Positions 1-12,534 of a stretch of 64,000 bases of DNA are shown piece after piece (position 1 is the first letter of the stretch; every line of letters starts with the position of its first letter). The notes under the pieces are model-generated. The model was not told the origin of the DNA. It did no database searches and was given only the letters and a program-made list of their open reading frames with translations. Source of the DNA: Gambelia wislizenii. Lineage: Eukaryota > Chordata > Lepidosauria > Squamata > Crotaphytidae. Position numbers and translations under genes: made by a program. The DNA lies in assembly GCA_030847615.1 (NCBI GenBank), contig JAUMIR010000005.1:61345001-61409000 (forward strand), written 5' to 3'.

Positions 1-261
1 ATACTAAAACTACTTATAAATGCTTAAAAACTACATTGTTACAAAAACTAAATTCAGGACTCCATTGGCTGAGTCCTCTCAGTTCAAAGGCCATGTGGTT
101 TGTTAAAGGATCATGGCTGCTGAAACAAAGAAGGAAACACAGACACTCCCCTTCATCCCAGTTTCACCAATAGCAAAACTATAGGAAGTTACATCAGCTC
201 ATCTTATATGGCTTCTTAGTTAACCCTTCAATAGCAAAACCATTTCCACTTATTGGATTGC

Positions 262-712
262 AAACTATATTTTCCAACAGACAAGCTGGAACATATCCAG
301 AGGAGGGCAACCAGAATTGTAAAAGGTCTGGAAACCATGTCCTATGAGGAGCAGCTTAGGGAACTGGATATGTTTACCTTGGAGAAGAGAAGGTTAAGAG
401 GTGATATGATGGCCTTGTTTAAATATTTGATGGGATCTCACACTGAGGATGGAGCAAGCTTGTTTTCTGATGCTCCAGAGATTGAGACATGGAATAATGG
501 ATTGAAACTATAGGAAAATAGATTCCTCTTAAACATGAGAAAGAACGTCCTGACGGTAAGAGCTGTTTGACAATGGAATACACTGCCTCAGAGTGTGGTA
601 GAGTCTGCTTCCTTAGAGGTTTTTAAACAGGGGCTGGATGGCCATCTGTTGGGAGTACTTTGATTAGATGGCCCTTGTGGTCTCTTCCATATCTATGATT
701 CTACAATTCTAA
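262..712 (+). repeat. CR1 LINE 3' fragment
   Basis: This is the 3' end of a CR1 non-LTR retrotransposon. The open stretch 253-513 encodes the usual CR1 C-terminal block (RRATRIVKGLETMSYEEQL, then [17 protein letters not shown]). The wording continues past a stop codon through the region that normally reads WNTLP and ends in the short ATTCTA-type CR1 tail near 700-712. It is 5' truncated and carries stops, so it is a dead fragment and not a gene. Confidence 0.85.
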
Positions 713-916
713 AAGTTTCTTAAAGCAATGGGAGTGGTGTGATGCAAACAGCCTGTATCAGACCATCATTATGCTTTGCCTCATTTATGTTCCCTTTTTA
801 AAACTTTTAAGACTTGGCTCTCTGGAACTTCTTGCCACTAGTCTTTTTCAGTTACAAAACCTTTAGCCACTGTCACCAGAAATCAACTCTCTGTACCTTT
901 TAGAAACACAGTAGAG

Positions 917-1251
917 CAGTGGCTCTTAACCTTTTCTTTACCAGGGACCCCCTTTAAATATCTTTGGTTGCCATGGACCCCCAAGATTTAACTCAAGATT
1001 TAAAACCCTAACAACAACAAAAATAATAATACCACCTGATAATAATAATACAATTACATCATCCATTCAACCTTGCCTCACTGGAAGGGGAGGGAAGACT
1101 GAATGGCAATGTGCAAGCCAAGCCAGCCTTTGCCTTGGCTCCTGTCATGTGGCCACTCTACTGTGAAGAGGAGGTGGGCCAAGCAGCCTTCAAACCTTCA
1201 TGGGCATTGCAGCCTCCTGGAGGTCCATGGACCACAGGTTAAGAACCATTG
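917..1251. mobile_element. hAT-type MITE with 8-bp target duplication
   Basis: The ends are inverted copies (CAGTGGCTCTTAACC at the left, GGTTAAGAACCATTG at the right), the usual look of hAT termini. The 8 bp before the element (CAGTAGAG, 909-916) and after it (CAGTTGAG, 1252-1259) match at 7 of 8 positions, which fits an hAT target-site duplication. The interior is short, contains CAA/AAT simple sequence and has no coding potential, so it is non-autonomous. Confidence 0.75.
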
Positions 1252-1259
1252 CAGTTGAG

Positions 1260-2340
1260 GATTGACACTATCACTAGAGTCAAGATGAACAAAACTAAGG
1301 GGTCAATTAATTATTTACATAAGGGAATAAAATGTTGCTTTTGAAATAATAGTTTGAGATTAATTAAATTTGATTAGATTAAATCTTTTTGGTTACCATT
1401 CCTAACAAGTAAGAAGACTTCCTTATCAAATAAGTCCTCAGTAGCTTTCCCCTTAGATCAGCTTTTCTGAAGCTCCAGCCCAATCCCTTCCTGTCAGGAA
1501 TGGATGCTTCACCCCCAGCTCCTCCTGTTGTTGCTGGCTTCTAGGATAGCTCTGTTCCAAGATTAGGACTAATTATTGTAGCCATTTCTGGTCAGACTTC
1601 TGATTGAAGTCTTCTGGGCTCTGCAGCCTGCTGAGGTTTCAACACAAGCTCAAAGCATGATTTTTATCCCACCCTCTTGCCTTAGCAACCAACCCCAGCC
1701 TTTAGACCTTGGTTTCCCTCAGGCAGTGCTTTCTCCTTCCAGAGGAGCATTTTCTCCTCAACCAACCACTGTTAGTTTGCAGCAGATGTCTCTGAAACAC
1801 TTCTGGCTCCCCCTACTGCAAATCTTCTGCCCCAAACCTCTGATCAACCATGTTCCTTTAAAACTTCCAACTGCTAATCACATTTATTGACCCCTTCCAG
1901 CCTCATCATGTTCAAATTAGCCATGACAGGTCCCTTCATATCTACTGTAGCCAAGGCAGTTACATTTGACTTTGGCTGGGCCAGTACAGAGTAACAAATA
2001 CAGCCTTTTGGATTACCCTGTTACATTATAACATCAGTTGGAGATATAAACATCTTAAAGAATAACCAAACAGCTGAAAATAGAGGGTTTCTCCACACCA
2101 TCCAATGAGGAATGTGTATGAACAGTGGCTGTGGAATACTGGATGCTTGTTTCTGGGGTGGGGATACCAAGGGAAAGTGGAATGAAATGGAGTATCCTGG
2201 AAGAGGGTATAGATTGGCTGATTGGTTGGCTGGAAACCTGAACAGGAACGTTGCACACTACAACATTGTATATTGACCAAAATTCTCTATCAGCTACTTA
2301 GTTAAGTACTGTTATACCTCATTTAATGAAATGGGTATGT
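1260..2340. other. No recognised feature
   Basis: Single-copy-looking intergenic sequence. Short open frames on both strands have no recognisable domains or coding character. Nothing further could be supported. Confidence 0.4.
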
Positions 2341-2353
2341 TCCTAGGCATTAA

Positions 2354-2545
2354 TTCTTTAACAGAAAATATGGTCTCTGAGGCAGAATAACATGGAAAGA
2401 ATATGGATAGGTTCCTGTACCACAAAAAAGTAGAGTAGCTCAACATGTTTGAGTGAACTGTTCATTCAAAACTAACAAATATGCACATGTGAAATGAAAC
2501 ATCCAGGTTAGGTGAGCCTTGCATAAATAAACAAAAACATTTTGA
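2354..2545. repeat. Anonymous dispersed repeat, copy 1
   Basis: This stretch aligns by eye, in the same orientation, to 52438-52620. Shared landmarks include ACATGGAAAGAA, GGTTCCT, AACTAACA, CACATGTGAAATGAAA and GCCTTGCATAA. Both copies lie in non-coding DNA and neither shows LINE protein wording or a tRNA box. The family is not recognised. Confidence 0.5.
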
Positions 2546-2956
2546 ACCTTCTAGAGACCACTTGAAAGCTTCTTCCAAAGTGCATCGAGGGATAGAATCA
2601 TGACTTTTTCTTTCTCCAGACTCCATTTTTCTGATTTTTCTGCACTGTTCCAAATTTCCATATCCTGGAGGCAGCTGCTTTTACCTTGTCTGTTGTAGGT
2701 AGGCAAACACAGCTACAGTAGGATCAGCTAAAGCAGAATCCTGCTCTTTTCCATCTCAAGCACTGTTTATTGCAGACAAGCTGCTGCAACTTGATGCTGA
2801 AAGTCTGTGTTTCTCTAGCCCTCCTTCACAATCCTTCCAGTGCTAATGCTGCTAAGAAAACTTCCAGCTGGACAGAGGATAAGGAGGAAAGTGGAGGTCT
2901 GGGTGGACATAAAAAGACTTCTTTGTCAAAGACTTTGTTAACAGAGGTATGGCTGT

Positions 2957-3362
2957 TTACTTAACTAAGTAGCCTCTCCTGGCCTGACACCCCCCACTCA
3001 TACCCCTGATGGAAACTTCATTTGCCCATGCCCCTATCATCAACAGAATAAACCTCTCACTATGCAGCTGATGCCAGAGAGGAAGTTATGATCTCCCCAC
3101 CCCAACCTAATAGTATCATAATCATGACTAAGTAGCAATTGTGAGTATGGAACAGTTTTCATCCATAACTGTTCTGTATTCACAATCGCAACTTAGTCAT
3201 GATTTGTGACACTACTACCATGATCGTAACTCCCCCCAACCTACTCTACCAGGCACCAGTTGCATGGGATGAAGGATGTCCTTCCTGCCAGCGATCATAG
3301 TGAGTGACGTTTCCATCAGGTTAGGAAGGAGACTGGGCCAGGAGAAGTTACTTAGTTAAGTA
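2957..3362. mobile_element. Long imperfect palindromic MITE
   Basis: The outer ends are inverted copies over about 28 bp with two or three mismatches (TTACTTAACTAAGTA at the left, TACTTAGTTAAGTA at the right, both followed inward by CTCCTGGCC in opposite orientation). Inverted similarity continues inward (GATGGAAAC at both sides), and the centre at about 3111-3215 is a strong hairpin around ATGACTAAG and GGAACAGTT. There is no coding potential. This looks like a foldback or MITE-type DNA transposon. Confidence 0.6.
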
Positions 3363-5220
3363 TACTAAGCAGCTGATACAAAATATTGGCCAATATCTTT
3401 TGTTTACCTAATGTGAAGCAGAGTTCTGTTGCAGATACGACCATGGAAGTGTTGCAGTACAGAATACATCTACCATGATGCTTTCCCCACAGGTTTAATT
3501 TATTAAAAACATTTGTACTGCCTTTGGATCTCAATGTGAAACACTCAGAAGAGCCAATTTTTCAAAACCAAATGAAGTAAAACTATATGGAGAATTTAAA
3601 CATAAAGCAGCAGGATAACAATGAGGAAAAGTATGGGGTACATCAGGAAGTTCATGAAACAAATGTTTCACATGGCTTGTTTTACAGTATGTGATATTGC
3701 ATCTTGCCTAAATTATCTTTAGTAGCAGAAATATAGAGTTTGGTCCCAGTAAGGGATTTACCTTAGAGGGAAACAAAGAAACCAGCAAAACTTGAGAATG
3801 TACAATAAATTACTCCTGCATTTTCATTAGAAGGCAACTGCTGTATTACAAAATTGTTCATTGGAAAACAATCCAAGACGTTAATGAACTACCAGTAGTA
3901 TTGTGCAGTAGAAGTCAGCAAAAAGCTTACAAAAATAGAAAGGACTAATTAATAAATGGTCTTATTATGCAAGTTTAGTGAGATGATTTAGATTTGTTTA
4001 CTGATTCATTTAACAAGTGAACAAGTGATGAATCCAGTGATATATATATTTTAATAAAATATTTGGTAAAGGTTGGGTGGAAGGAGACATAGTTTCAGTT
4101 GAGCTTTCCTCCTCTAATTTCATAGGACAAAATAAAAACTTTGTGTAACCCACAATAGTTTTGTTACTTAATTTTAAAAGCTGCCTATATTCAATACATT
4201 GTTAATGTAATCCCTAATTAACTGAGAAAATAGGTCAACAAGCTGGTAAATATTTAAACAACTATCACATTTCATTTAAAAAGTTTGCCATGATGGCTTA
4301 GGAGTTTATGAATAAATCACAAATTCTTATGTCCTCCTGCACTATTTCTCTGTCTGTCTGCATTTAATAATACTAGATTGTTATCACTTGGGATTCATTT
4401 TCTCTTTTTTAAAAAGGAACCATCACCATTGCTTGTTCTCATCTTATATAGAGAAGGAAAAACATGCCACCTGAAGAACAGAGACTTGATCAAGCAGATT
4501 TTCTTATCATTTGCTCCTGCTTGTCATGTAACAGGCATACTGTGCTAATCTAGGCACCTCTGAGGACTATTCAGTGAGAACCAAGTTTAGCAAAGATGGG
4601 GCAAGAGTGTGCAGTTGGTGTTTGCCCAGATGGTAAAATTTATTCCCCAATTTTTAATAGAACCACTCACTTACTGGGCATCCTCTTGTTCCCTGCTAAA
4701 CTTTGTGTTTATGTGGGTAAAAAAAGGGCAAGGCAACAGTTTTCTGAGCAAAATAAAATTTTCTAAAAGAGAAGATGCTGTGGGAGTTGGATCTATCAGA
4801 CTTAGACTAAAATCCTAGTCCAAGGCACCATCTGATGGCATATGTACAGTGCAGCAATCTTGAAAGTAAGCAAGTATCAGTCTGGTCAGTGCCTGAGAAG
4901 TTTTATGTACTTTGAGGACAATGGTAGAAAGCTAGAATGTCAAGGTAATAAAATACATAGGCTCACGGAAAGCTTCATATTCATGGGAGTACCCTTGATG
5001 GGTAGGAGACTAAATGGGTGATTCAGGGGATGTGGTAGGGGCATGTTGGAAGTGCAGAAACATTTCTTAAAAATTAATTAAGTACTTAATTGAAATATTT
5101 ATATTGTACCATTTATTGTAGGATTTCTTGGTGACATACAGACAAAATAATAACCAATTGAAAACAATTCCATCTTAAAACAATAAAATGGTTTAAACGG
5201 CCTAAAAATATATTAAAACA
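3363..5220. other. AT-rich sequence without recognised features
   Basis: AT-rich, apparently unique sequence. The open frames are short and lack domains, and no repeat was recognised. Confidence 0.4.
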
Positions 5221-5222
5221 AA

Positions 5223-5236
5223 CTCTCTCTCTCTCT
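5223..5236. repeat. (CT)n microsatellite
   Basis: A short perfect CT run directly abuts the end of the antisense LINE fragment that follows. It may be the degenerate tail of that retroposon. Confidence 0.7.
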
Positions 5237-5665
5237 GGCTTTTCTTCACAAACGAAGATTCAGGAAGGACTCATCCCGCGCTTTCTGCAAGCACGCTGAT
5301 GACTAAAAAGGCCAATCCGAGATAAACAAGTCCGGTTGCAGAAAGCACAGCAGAAGGTCTACTTGGGTGATGTTTCCGGGTTGTGCTTCTTTCTGCATTG
5401 TTGTTTCTCTTCAAGACTTGTTCGGCGTGAGTTCTCAAATAAGGCTGCAGCATTGTGGATACTGCGTCTCCATGCCTCCCGATGTGAGACCAGGGCAGAC
5501 CATTGTTGGTGATCAATTTGGCCAGGCCTGAGATGTTGTTTCAGCGAGTACTTGTATCATTTTTTTGGAGCACCCCTCTTACGCTGACCCATGGCAAGTT
5601 CACCGTAGAATACTATTTTTGGGAGACGATGGTCCTCCATCCTAGAAACGTGCCCTAAGACAACC
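5237..5665 (-). pseudogene. Non-LTR retrotransposon C-terminus with zinc finger
   Basis: On the minus strand this reads as the C-terminal tail of a LINE reverse-transcriptase protein. The order is RMEDHRLPKIVFYGELA, KRGAPKK, QIDHQQWSALVSHREAWRR, and finally a Cys/His cluster of the form CAFCNRTC...GLFSHQRAC, then a stop. At least two in-frame stops interrupt it. An 81-residue open frame at 5271-5516 lies in a different frame of the same repeat and is a by-product. A second copy lies at 63606-63905 in the opposite orientation. The LINE clade was not determined. Confidence 0.7.
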
Positions 5666-6289
5666 TAAAAGGCTACAACAATTAAAAAACATGTACATGC
5701 CAATTTCAAAGTAAATTAAGTCCCAAAGGCATTATTAAAAAGCCATGCTCTTGACTTGGCACTGGAAAGAAACCAATATTGGCCCTCCAAGAGGAATGTA
5801 AGGATCCAGTCAGACTCCAATTTCCTCAGACAACAGGCACTAGTGAAAATGTTTTATTGCAGAGGTAAAGAAGTAAACAGGTCCAGGAATATTGGCAGAA
5901 CTGATTCACATGAAAAAGTGTAGGTTTTAAAATGAGGCTTCACCCATTCCCCCTCCACTTTGTTCGCAAGCTCTCAGCAGCTGTGACCTTGGAGCTGAGA
6001 TACCAGGTTCTCCAGGCCTGGGAAGCTTAAGGTACTCACATTCCAGGCCCCCTCCCAATCTATAAACAATTTGCAGCCCTTCAGAGCATGACAGGAGACT
6101 GGCTGAAGTCATGTTAAGTGAGGCCTAGTTCAGAGGCCCAAGCCAGGAACCTGACAAGGAAGGCATTCCACAGTCAGGGGTAACAGGTGAGAAGTCCTTC
6201 TCCCATGTCCTTCTACCTTGCATTGTCCCCAGAAGTGGGACATAGAATAGGGCCTCACATGAAGACCTCAATTCTCGGGTATGTGTGTA

Positions 6290-6420
6290 TCTGTGTGTAT
6301 GGATGGAAAGATGCTCCTTCAAGTATCAAGGCTCAAAGCCATGTAGGGCTTTGTATGTTATCATCAGCACCTTGAATTCATTCCAAAAGCAGATTACAAT
6401 AAGATTTACATCACCCAGAA
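6290..6420. repeat. Possible old LINE fragment
   Basis: Wording such as AAGCCATGTAGGGCTTT followed by CACCTTGAATTCATTCC resembles phrases of old L2/CR1-like repeats common in amniotes. It is short, without protein-level support, and may be misassigned. Confidence 0.3.
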
Positions 6421-6827
6421 TGCCGCACCAAGTATGGATGTGGCCATACTGGCTGGGGGATTCTGGTTGTTGCAGACCCCCCACTCCCGCCCCCCAAAAA
6501 GCTTTTTTTTTAAAAAAAAAATTTGGCTTGGAAGTGGTCTTGAATCAACTGGACCTCAAGCTCCTTTGTTCCCTAGGCAGGCCCCTAAATGGGGCCCTTG
6601 ACTCTAGTGTAGTTAGTTTCCCTTTCCCTTTGGTTTTAAATGAAGGGCTAGTGTAGAGAGAAATTGCAAGGGAAAAGAACAAAGGAAAAACAGTTTTCAT
6701 CTCTCCTGCCTTGTCTGCTGTGAGCCAATAGGGCACAGAGATGAAGGAAACTGAACTCCCACACATCTGAAGGGTATGAGGCTAGGGGAAGACTATGGCT
6801 ATGGCCCCAGCCCAAGTTGTATTGTTA

Positions 6828-6935
6828 GTCCCAACTGGAGTAGACCCACTGAATCAGTGGGATTTACCTACATCTTGAGTCATTATTCAACAATGGATTC
6901 AATGGGTCTACTCTAAGTGGGATTAAACAACAGGA
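6828..6935. repeat. Short dispersed repeat with CAGTGGG/ATTCAATGGG motifs
   Basis: Contains AGTAGACCCACTGAATCAGT followed by GGGATTTAC and TTCAATGGGTCTACTC, forming an imperfect inverted repeat. Similar wording occurs at 10540-10605 and, more clearly, at 37545-37610 (AAGTAAGTTCCACTAAATTC, then AGTGGGACTTAC). This is a widespread squamate and amniote repeat motif whose family I cannot name with certainty. Confidence 0.45.
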
Positions 6936-7052
6936 TTCTGAACTGTGTTACACAATCAAGGAATTTCCTAGAATGTGTAGACACTAATATTGTTCTACTC
7001 CTGCACGTCATAGTAGCAATTTGGACTCATTTAACAAATAATTTCAACCTAT

Positions 7053-7120
7053 AAATCATAGAATTGGAAGGAATCACAAGAGCTATTTAGTCCAATCCTT
7101 TTCCATGTAGGAATACTCAG
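7053..7120 (-). repeat. CR1 3' tail fragment
   Basis: AATCATAGAATTGGAAG followed by ACAAGAG and the TCCAATCC wording is the reverse complement of the CR1 3' end. It directly precedes the BovB fragment, so the two insertions are adjacent or nested. Confidence 0.7.
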
Positions 7121-9496
7121 TTAAAGCTCCAACTACAGAGGCAGAAGAAGAAATTGAAAGAGTCTATACTGGAGTACAGGAGGATATTGATCACATACCC
7201 AAACAGGACATGTTGTTGATCATAGGTGGTTGGAATGAAAAGTAGGAAACAGTAGAATCAGAGATTGTAGGAAAATTTGACCTAGGATGAAGAAATGAAG
7301 CAAGAGAACAAGTAATTGAACTTTGCAAGGCCAATAGTTTGTTCATTACAAACACCTTCTTCAAGCAACCAAAAACGTGACTGTACACATGGACATCACT
7401 TGGTGGCCAATATAGAAATTCAATAGACTACATAATTGGAAGCAAAAAAATGGAGAAGCTCAATTTCCTCTGCAAAAACAAGACCAGGAGCAGATTGTGG
7501 CACAGACCATGGACTTCTAATATAAAAAATTAGAGTAAAGCTAAAGAAGAACACTAAATGAACCATTGTGCCAAAATACACTCTGAAGAACATTCCCATA
7601 GAATTTAAGCATAACCTACTGGGAGCCAGAAAAACTCTGGTCTGGAGCCAGGAACATTGTCAGGGAGGAATGCAAAAAGACACTATCTGCAGTCAAAAAG
7701 AAAGAGAGCCCTCAATGGATGATGGATGAAACTCTCCAAGCAGTTAAGGACAAATGAGAAGCAAAAGAAAAAGGGGACAGAAATAGAGTCAGAACTTAAT
7801 TGCAACTGTTCGGGGACTTGTGCACAGGGACAAGGAGAACTACTGTAATAATCAATGCAAAGAAATAGAAGATGACAACAAAAAAGGAAGAACAAGAGAC
7901 ATCTTCCACAAGTTCTGAGAAATCAAAGGGAAATTTAAACCAAGAGTGGGGATGCTCTATGACCAGGAGGGAAACACATTACATGACCAAGTACAAATAA
8001 AAAGCTGATGGAAACAATACACTGAAGAACTATATAAAAGAGATGAAAGGATTACAGATTCATTCAAGCAAGAACCATTTGAAGATGAACCTACAATTTT
8101 ATAAAGTGAAGTGGAAGCTGCACTCAGAACACTTCAGAGAAATAAATCACCAGGAACAAAAGGCATACCAATAGAGCTGCTTCAGGCTACAGAGACAGAA
8201 GCTACTCGAGTTCTAACTAAAATCTTTCAACAAATACAGAAAACAAAAGAATGGCTCACAGAATGGAAATGCTCAATATACATTTCAGTCCCCAAAAAAG
8301 GGGACACCAGGGATTGTAATAAACACAGGATCATTGCATTAGTTGCCCGTGCAAGCAAAGTGCTGCTCAAAATTTGACAACAATGACTTTTACCATATAT
8401 GGAGTGAGAAATGCCAGATGTCCAAGCTGGGTTCATGCGGAAGAGGCCCTAGGGTTCATATTGTAAACATACATTGATCGGATAATGGAGCTCACCAAAT
8501 AATTTCAGAAGAAAATAAGTCTGTGCTTTGTAGATTATACCAAAGCCTTTGATTGTGTAGATCATGAAAAACTTTGGATTACTCTTAAAGAAATGGGTGT
8601 GCCACAGCATTTGATTGTCCCAATGCATAACCTGTACTCAAGATAAGAGGTTACCATCAGGACAGAATATGGAGAAATAGAATGGTTTCTAATTGACAAA
8701 AGGGTCTACTGCCAGAAAATAACAAAGACTTGGAACGATTACTGAAGAAAGTCAAGGAAGAAAGTGCAAAGGCAGGTTTACAGTTGAACATTAAAAAAAC
8801 AAAAATAATGACCAAAGATGATTTACATAACTTTAAAGTAGAGGATGAAGTCTACTTTAGTTCAAGATTTTCTATACCTTGGCTCAGGCATTAATCAGAA
8901 TGGAGACTGCAGTCAAGAAATCAGAAGAAGACTAGAATTTGGAAGGGCAGCTATGAAGGAAGTAGACAAGATCCTGATTGTTAAGACATGTTGTTGAATA
9001 CTGTACTAAAGTACATAAGGCTGATCCATGTGATTGTATTTCCAATTTCTATGTATGGTTGTGAAAGCTGGATAGTGAAGAAAGCTGATAGGAAGAAAAT
9101 CAACTCATTTGAAATGTGGTGCCAGAGAAGAATTCTGTGGATATCATGGACTGCTAAAAAGACCAAAAGAAAAGAAAAGAAAATGGGTCTTTGAGCAAAA
9201 TCAAACCAAAACTCTCCCTAGAAGCCAAGATGACTAAACTGAGACTGTGTTATTTTAGACATATCATGAGAAGATAATGGTTAACTAGATAAGGCAACAA
9301 TGCTTCATAAGGTAGAAGGCAGCAGGAAATGAGGAAGACTGCACTCCAGGTGGATAGACTCAATCAAGGAAGCCACAGCCCCGAGTCTGCAAGACCTGAG
9401 CAGTGAACAAGGCTGTTGATGACAGGGTGACTTGGAGGTCTCTTATTCATAGGGTCTCCATAAGTCAAAGTTGACTTGATGTCAGTTAACAACAAA
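7121..9496 (+). pseudogene. BovB (RTE clade) LINE, 5' truncated and broken
   Basis: A BovB-type LINE encodes an endonuclease and reverse transcriptase for target-primed retrotransposition. The endonuclease wording starts here (APTTEAEEE, GGWNEK, then TWTSLGGQYRNSIDYIIGS). The reverse transcriptase follows at about 8111-8600 (LRTLQRNKSPGTKGIPIELL, SVPKKGDTRDCNKHR, FVDYTKAFDCVDHEKLW). The C-terminal block lies at 8988-9194 (YGCESWIVKKADRKKI, MWCQRRILWISWTAKKT). Numerous stops and frameshifts break it. The 3' end carries the AGGGTCTCCATAAGTCAAAG tail that is shared with Sauria-type SINEs in this window, supporting BovB. The gene is not functional. Confidence 0.9.
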
Positions 9497-11816
9497 GGAG
9501 AAAACTATGGAAATTGTTCATCCTCTCATTACATCCCAACTATTTTCAGAAAAGAACTTGGAGAAATTACTGTCATGCTGGCTGGGGGATTCTAGGGCTC
9601 GAATTCTTTTGGTGCATTATATTGGCCATTTGATACAGCAGAAGCAAAAGGAAAAAGGCTTTGGCACAACACCTCTGAGAAAGTAAAGGCATCGAAGAAA
9701 TAGGTTACTTTAAAGCCATTAAATTTTGTCTGTCTTCCCTTGACACTGCTGTGTGATTCTGGAAAAAGAGATATCACTTGCACAGTGCATCAGGCTTTGA
9801 TTTGTAGTCCCCAAAAGGAACATTTCCAAGCTCTGTCTTATTGTGATTACCAGATTCAAGCTTCTTTTTGCACACTTCTGGGTGCTTCTTGTGCTCTTGT
9901 TGCTAAATGATATTTTTAGTTCAGCCTTCCTCATTCTGTTGCCGTCTAGATGTGTTGGGTTGCAAACTCCTCTGTTGGCTGTGGCATAATGGCAGTTGTA
10001 GTTTAACACATTTCAAAGGCACCAGCTTGGGGATGGTTGTTCATCATCAGGCTTGAGTATCATAGGACTAATGCACCATGTATGCTCCCATGTCAGTACT
10101 CTCCTCTTTTCCATCCGCCCTTTTTAATGGCACTTTATTATGATAATTATTATTTTGCAATGGGGGCTTAACAAATCCAGTCACAAAATGGGTTCTCAAG
10201 GTGGTGCTCTACTAATAAGATAGCAAGGGGAAGAACTTCCACTCCCTAGGTTAAGGTCATACATCCCAGATGGCCTCTTTGACTCTGGGAATTGCAATAT
10301 CCATTACAGCTCAGCTCCTTCTCATGTCAACACATAATTAATTCTTTACAAACAGTTGCTGTTTTGCAGGCAAGTCAAAGATCAGAATCAGTGTTTATTA
10401 GTCTGTGTTGATGTACATTAGGTACTGGGGTATAGGTGCTGAGGCTAGCTGATTGCCAATGTGGAGAAAAATGTAAATGTGGCATGCTGGTGTTTATTGT
10501 GCAGTCATAAAGCCTGCTGGAGCAAGTGCTGTATAACCCTATACATGTCTGCTCAGAAGTAAGCCCAAGTGAGTTCAATGGCATATATTTCCATGTAAGT
10601 AATGTCTTACCTGTGAACAGAATTACCACACTTCCATCTCCCTGTACAGAGGGTAGACATATACCTTCCATCATTTTATATGCCCAGCTGAAGACTTCAT
10701 CCTATACACCCTCCCACATACCAAAACAAGAGTGGGCAGACTTCCAGCTTTCAGGATCTATTTTGTTTTGGTTTTATTTTAAACTAGCAATTTGAGATAC
10801 ACCAAAGGAAACCTGGTACAAAAGGCATCCATTTAAAGCAGGAGACTTCTGAGCCTGAGGTTAGCATCCTGCTAGTGACATATGCAGGAGTAAATCCACC
10901 TTACACTCGCCTATGTCATTCTTTGGTAGTTGTGGAGATAGGTAATGTCCTCTACCCTTTGCAATTACCAATGTCCCCCTCACAGCTGACCCTTCTGCCA
11001 CTGCAGCCCCTCCCATGGCCACTCCATGGCTGGTGTAGACCAAGGCACCAGGGAAGCATCTGGCTATGCTCTTGTAGTGAGGTGTAGAATGAGTGCACTG
11101 TCCACTGAGACCTCTGGAGGATCCTGGCAGATCTCAGTGCATGATGTAATTATTCTGTGTCTGGCTACTGAGACATAGCCAGACACTTTGACAATGTAGA
11201 GATATATACAGCATAGTTCTGCACGTGAAACTATTACATTATGCTGTGCCCTACAGGATTTGAATGTGAATGTGTTTTGATTACTAGAACTGAATCACTA
11301 GTACTGAATAAGGGTCATAGAATTTCCACACATAGATCAATTCCTGTTAACTGCAAACATTATCTATATATGGGAGAAGAATCGTTTTATTTCTACTAAT
11401 GTTAAATAACTGAGAGTCAGAAATCAATTACCTATCACTCCGAATAAATCTACGGTATATAGCAAAGTGTTAGTAGATCTGGTACCTAGATGTTCCCTAG
11501 AACTCTGGAGTGACTGCCCAGCATATTAGGAAGTAAGAGTAACTTTCTGTTTTTCCTGACGGAGGGCAAGTACATGGTCTTCTCTGGTTCCCTCAACAAC
11601 CCTTTGAAATAGATCAGGCTGAGAAAGAGTAGCTAGACCATGATCAATCAGTAAAGTTCATGCCAGTGTGGGAATCCATGTCTTGTTTGTCCATGTGTGT
11701 TGCATATGGGGTGGACAGCACAAGGCTAACAGGCCCATGGATTTTTTTGTGGTTCTCATTACCATCTTTCCTCGTCTGCTACTGCCACTATTATTAAACC
11801 ATGCCATCTCTGTAGG
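9497..11816. other. Intergenic, mostly unannotated
   Basis: No gene was recognised. It contains a small perfect hairpin (GTGTCTGGCTA and its complement, 11157-11186) and repeat-like wording near 10540-10605. The short open frames have no domain character. Confidence 0.4.
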
Positions 11817-11891
11817 CCCTTCCCTTCCCTTCCCTTCCCTTCCCTTCCCTTCCCTTCCCTTCCCTTCCCTTCCCTTCCCTTCCCTTCCCTT
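11817..11891 (+). repeat. (CCCTT)15 pentanucleotide microsatellite
   Basis: Fifteen uninterrupted CCCTT units, 75 bp. The purity suggests recent expansion and likely length polymorphism. The surrounding 99-residue open frame simply reads through it (repeated FPSLP) and is not a gene. Confidence 0.95.
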
Positions 11892-12289
11892 CTGGAAACA
11901 CTCTGTCCTGTATATTATTATTGTTCTATTTTACTGGAGGGCTATCTGGCACTTTCCCACACCATAGCTGCAGCAGTTGCTGCCACTGTTCCCACCACTA
12001 CTGCCAAATGGGGAGCTACTGACAGATTTTAGTGCTGGCATGGCAGCCCCTGGTGAGCTTTGAAGGGGTCCAACCTAGCTCCCCAACTCCTGGAAGTTGT
12101 GCACCCTTAAATCTACTATCTCACTTTGGCTTCTGGCCTTGTACCTACTCACTGACTGGGGTCACAATCCTGAGCCTATACACCTGGGGAAGAGTGGGGA
12201 TACCCATGGATGTGTCTCCAAATGAATTTAACAAATTTGATACTCTACAGATTTGTTGAGCTCATCTTTCATTTGTATTTCTTTTTATT

Positions 12290-12372
12290 CTGTTAAGATG
12301 CCTTGAGCCCCACTCTTGGGAAAAGGTGGGATATAAATAAAAGGATTGATGATTGATTGGATGGATGTATAT
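12290..12372 (+). repeat. L2-like 3' tail
   Basis: The wording GATGCCTTGAGCCCCA followed by GGTGGGATATAAATAAA and a GATT-type simple tail is the typical 3' end of L2 and L2-dependent SINEs. Confidence 0.55.
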
Positions 12373-12534
12373 CATATGATGCAGGCACTACGTTCCTTGA
12401 GCTGTACCAATGTAGGCTTGATTCATGTAGTCTTCATCTGCCACTGCTTTGGAGAGGAAGGGTTATGCATGTAGGACCTACATATGGAAGAATGACTTAA
12501 GGAGTTGATGCCACATAGAAGAGATGTCACGTAC

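Noticed and set aside
11157..11186. Small hairpin GTGTCTGGCTA
   Set aside because: An 11-bp stem alone is not enough to call a regulatory RNA or element in a vertebrate intergenic region.
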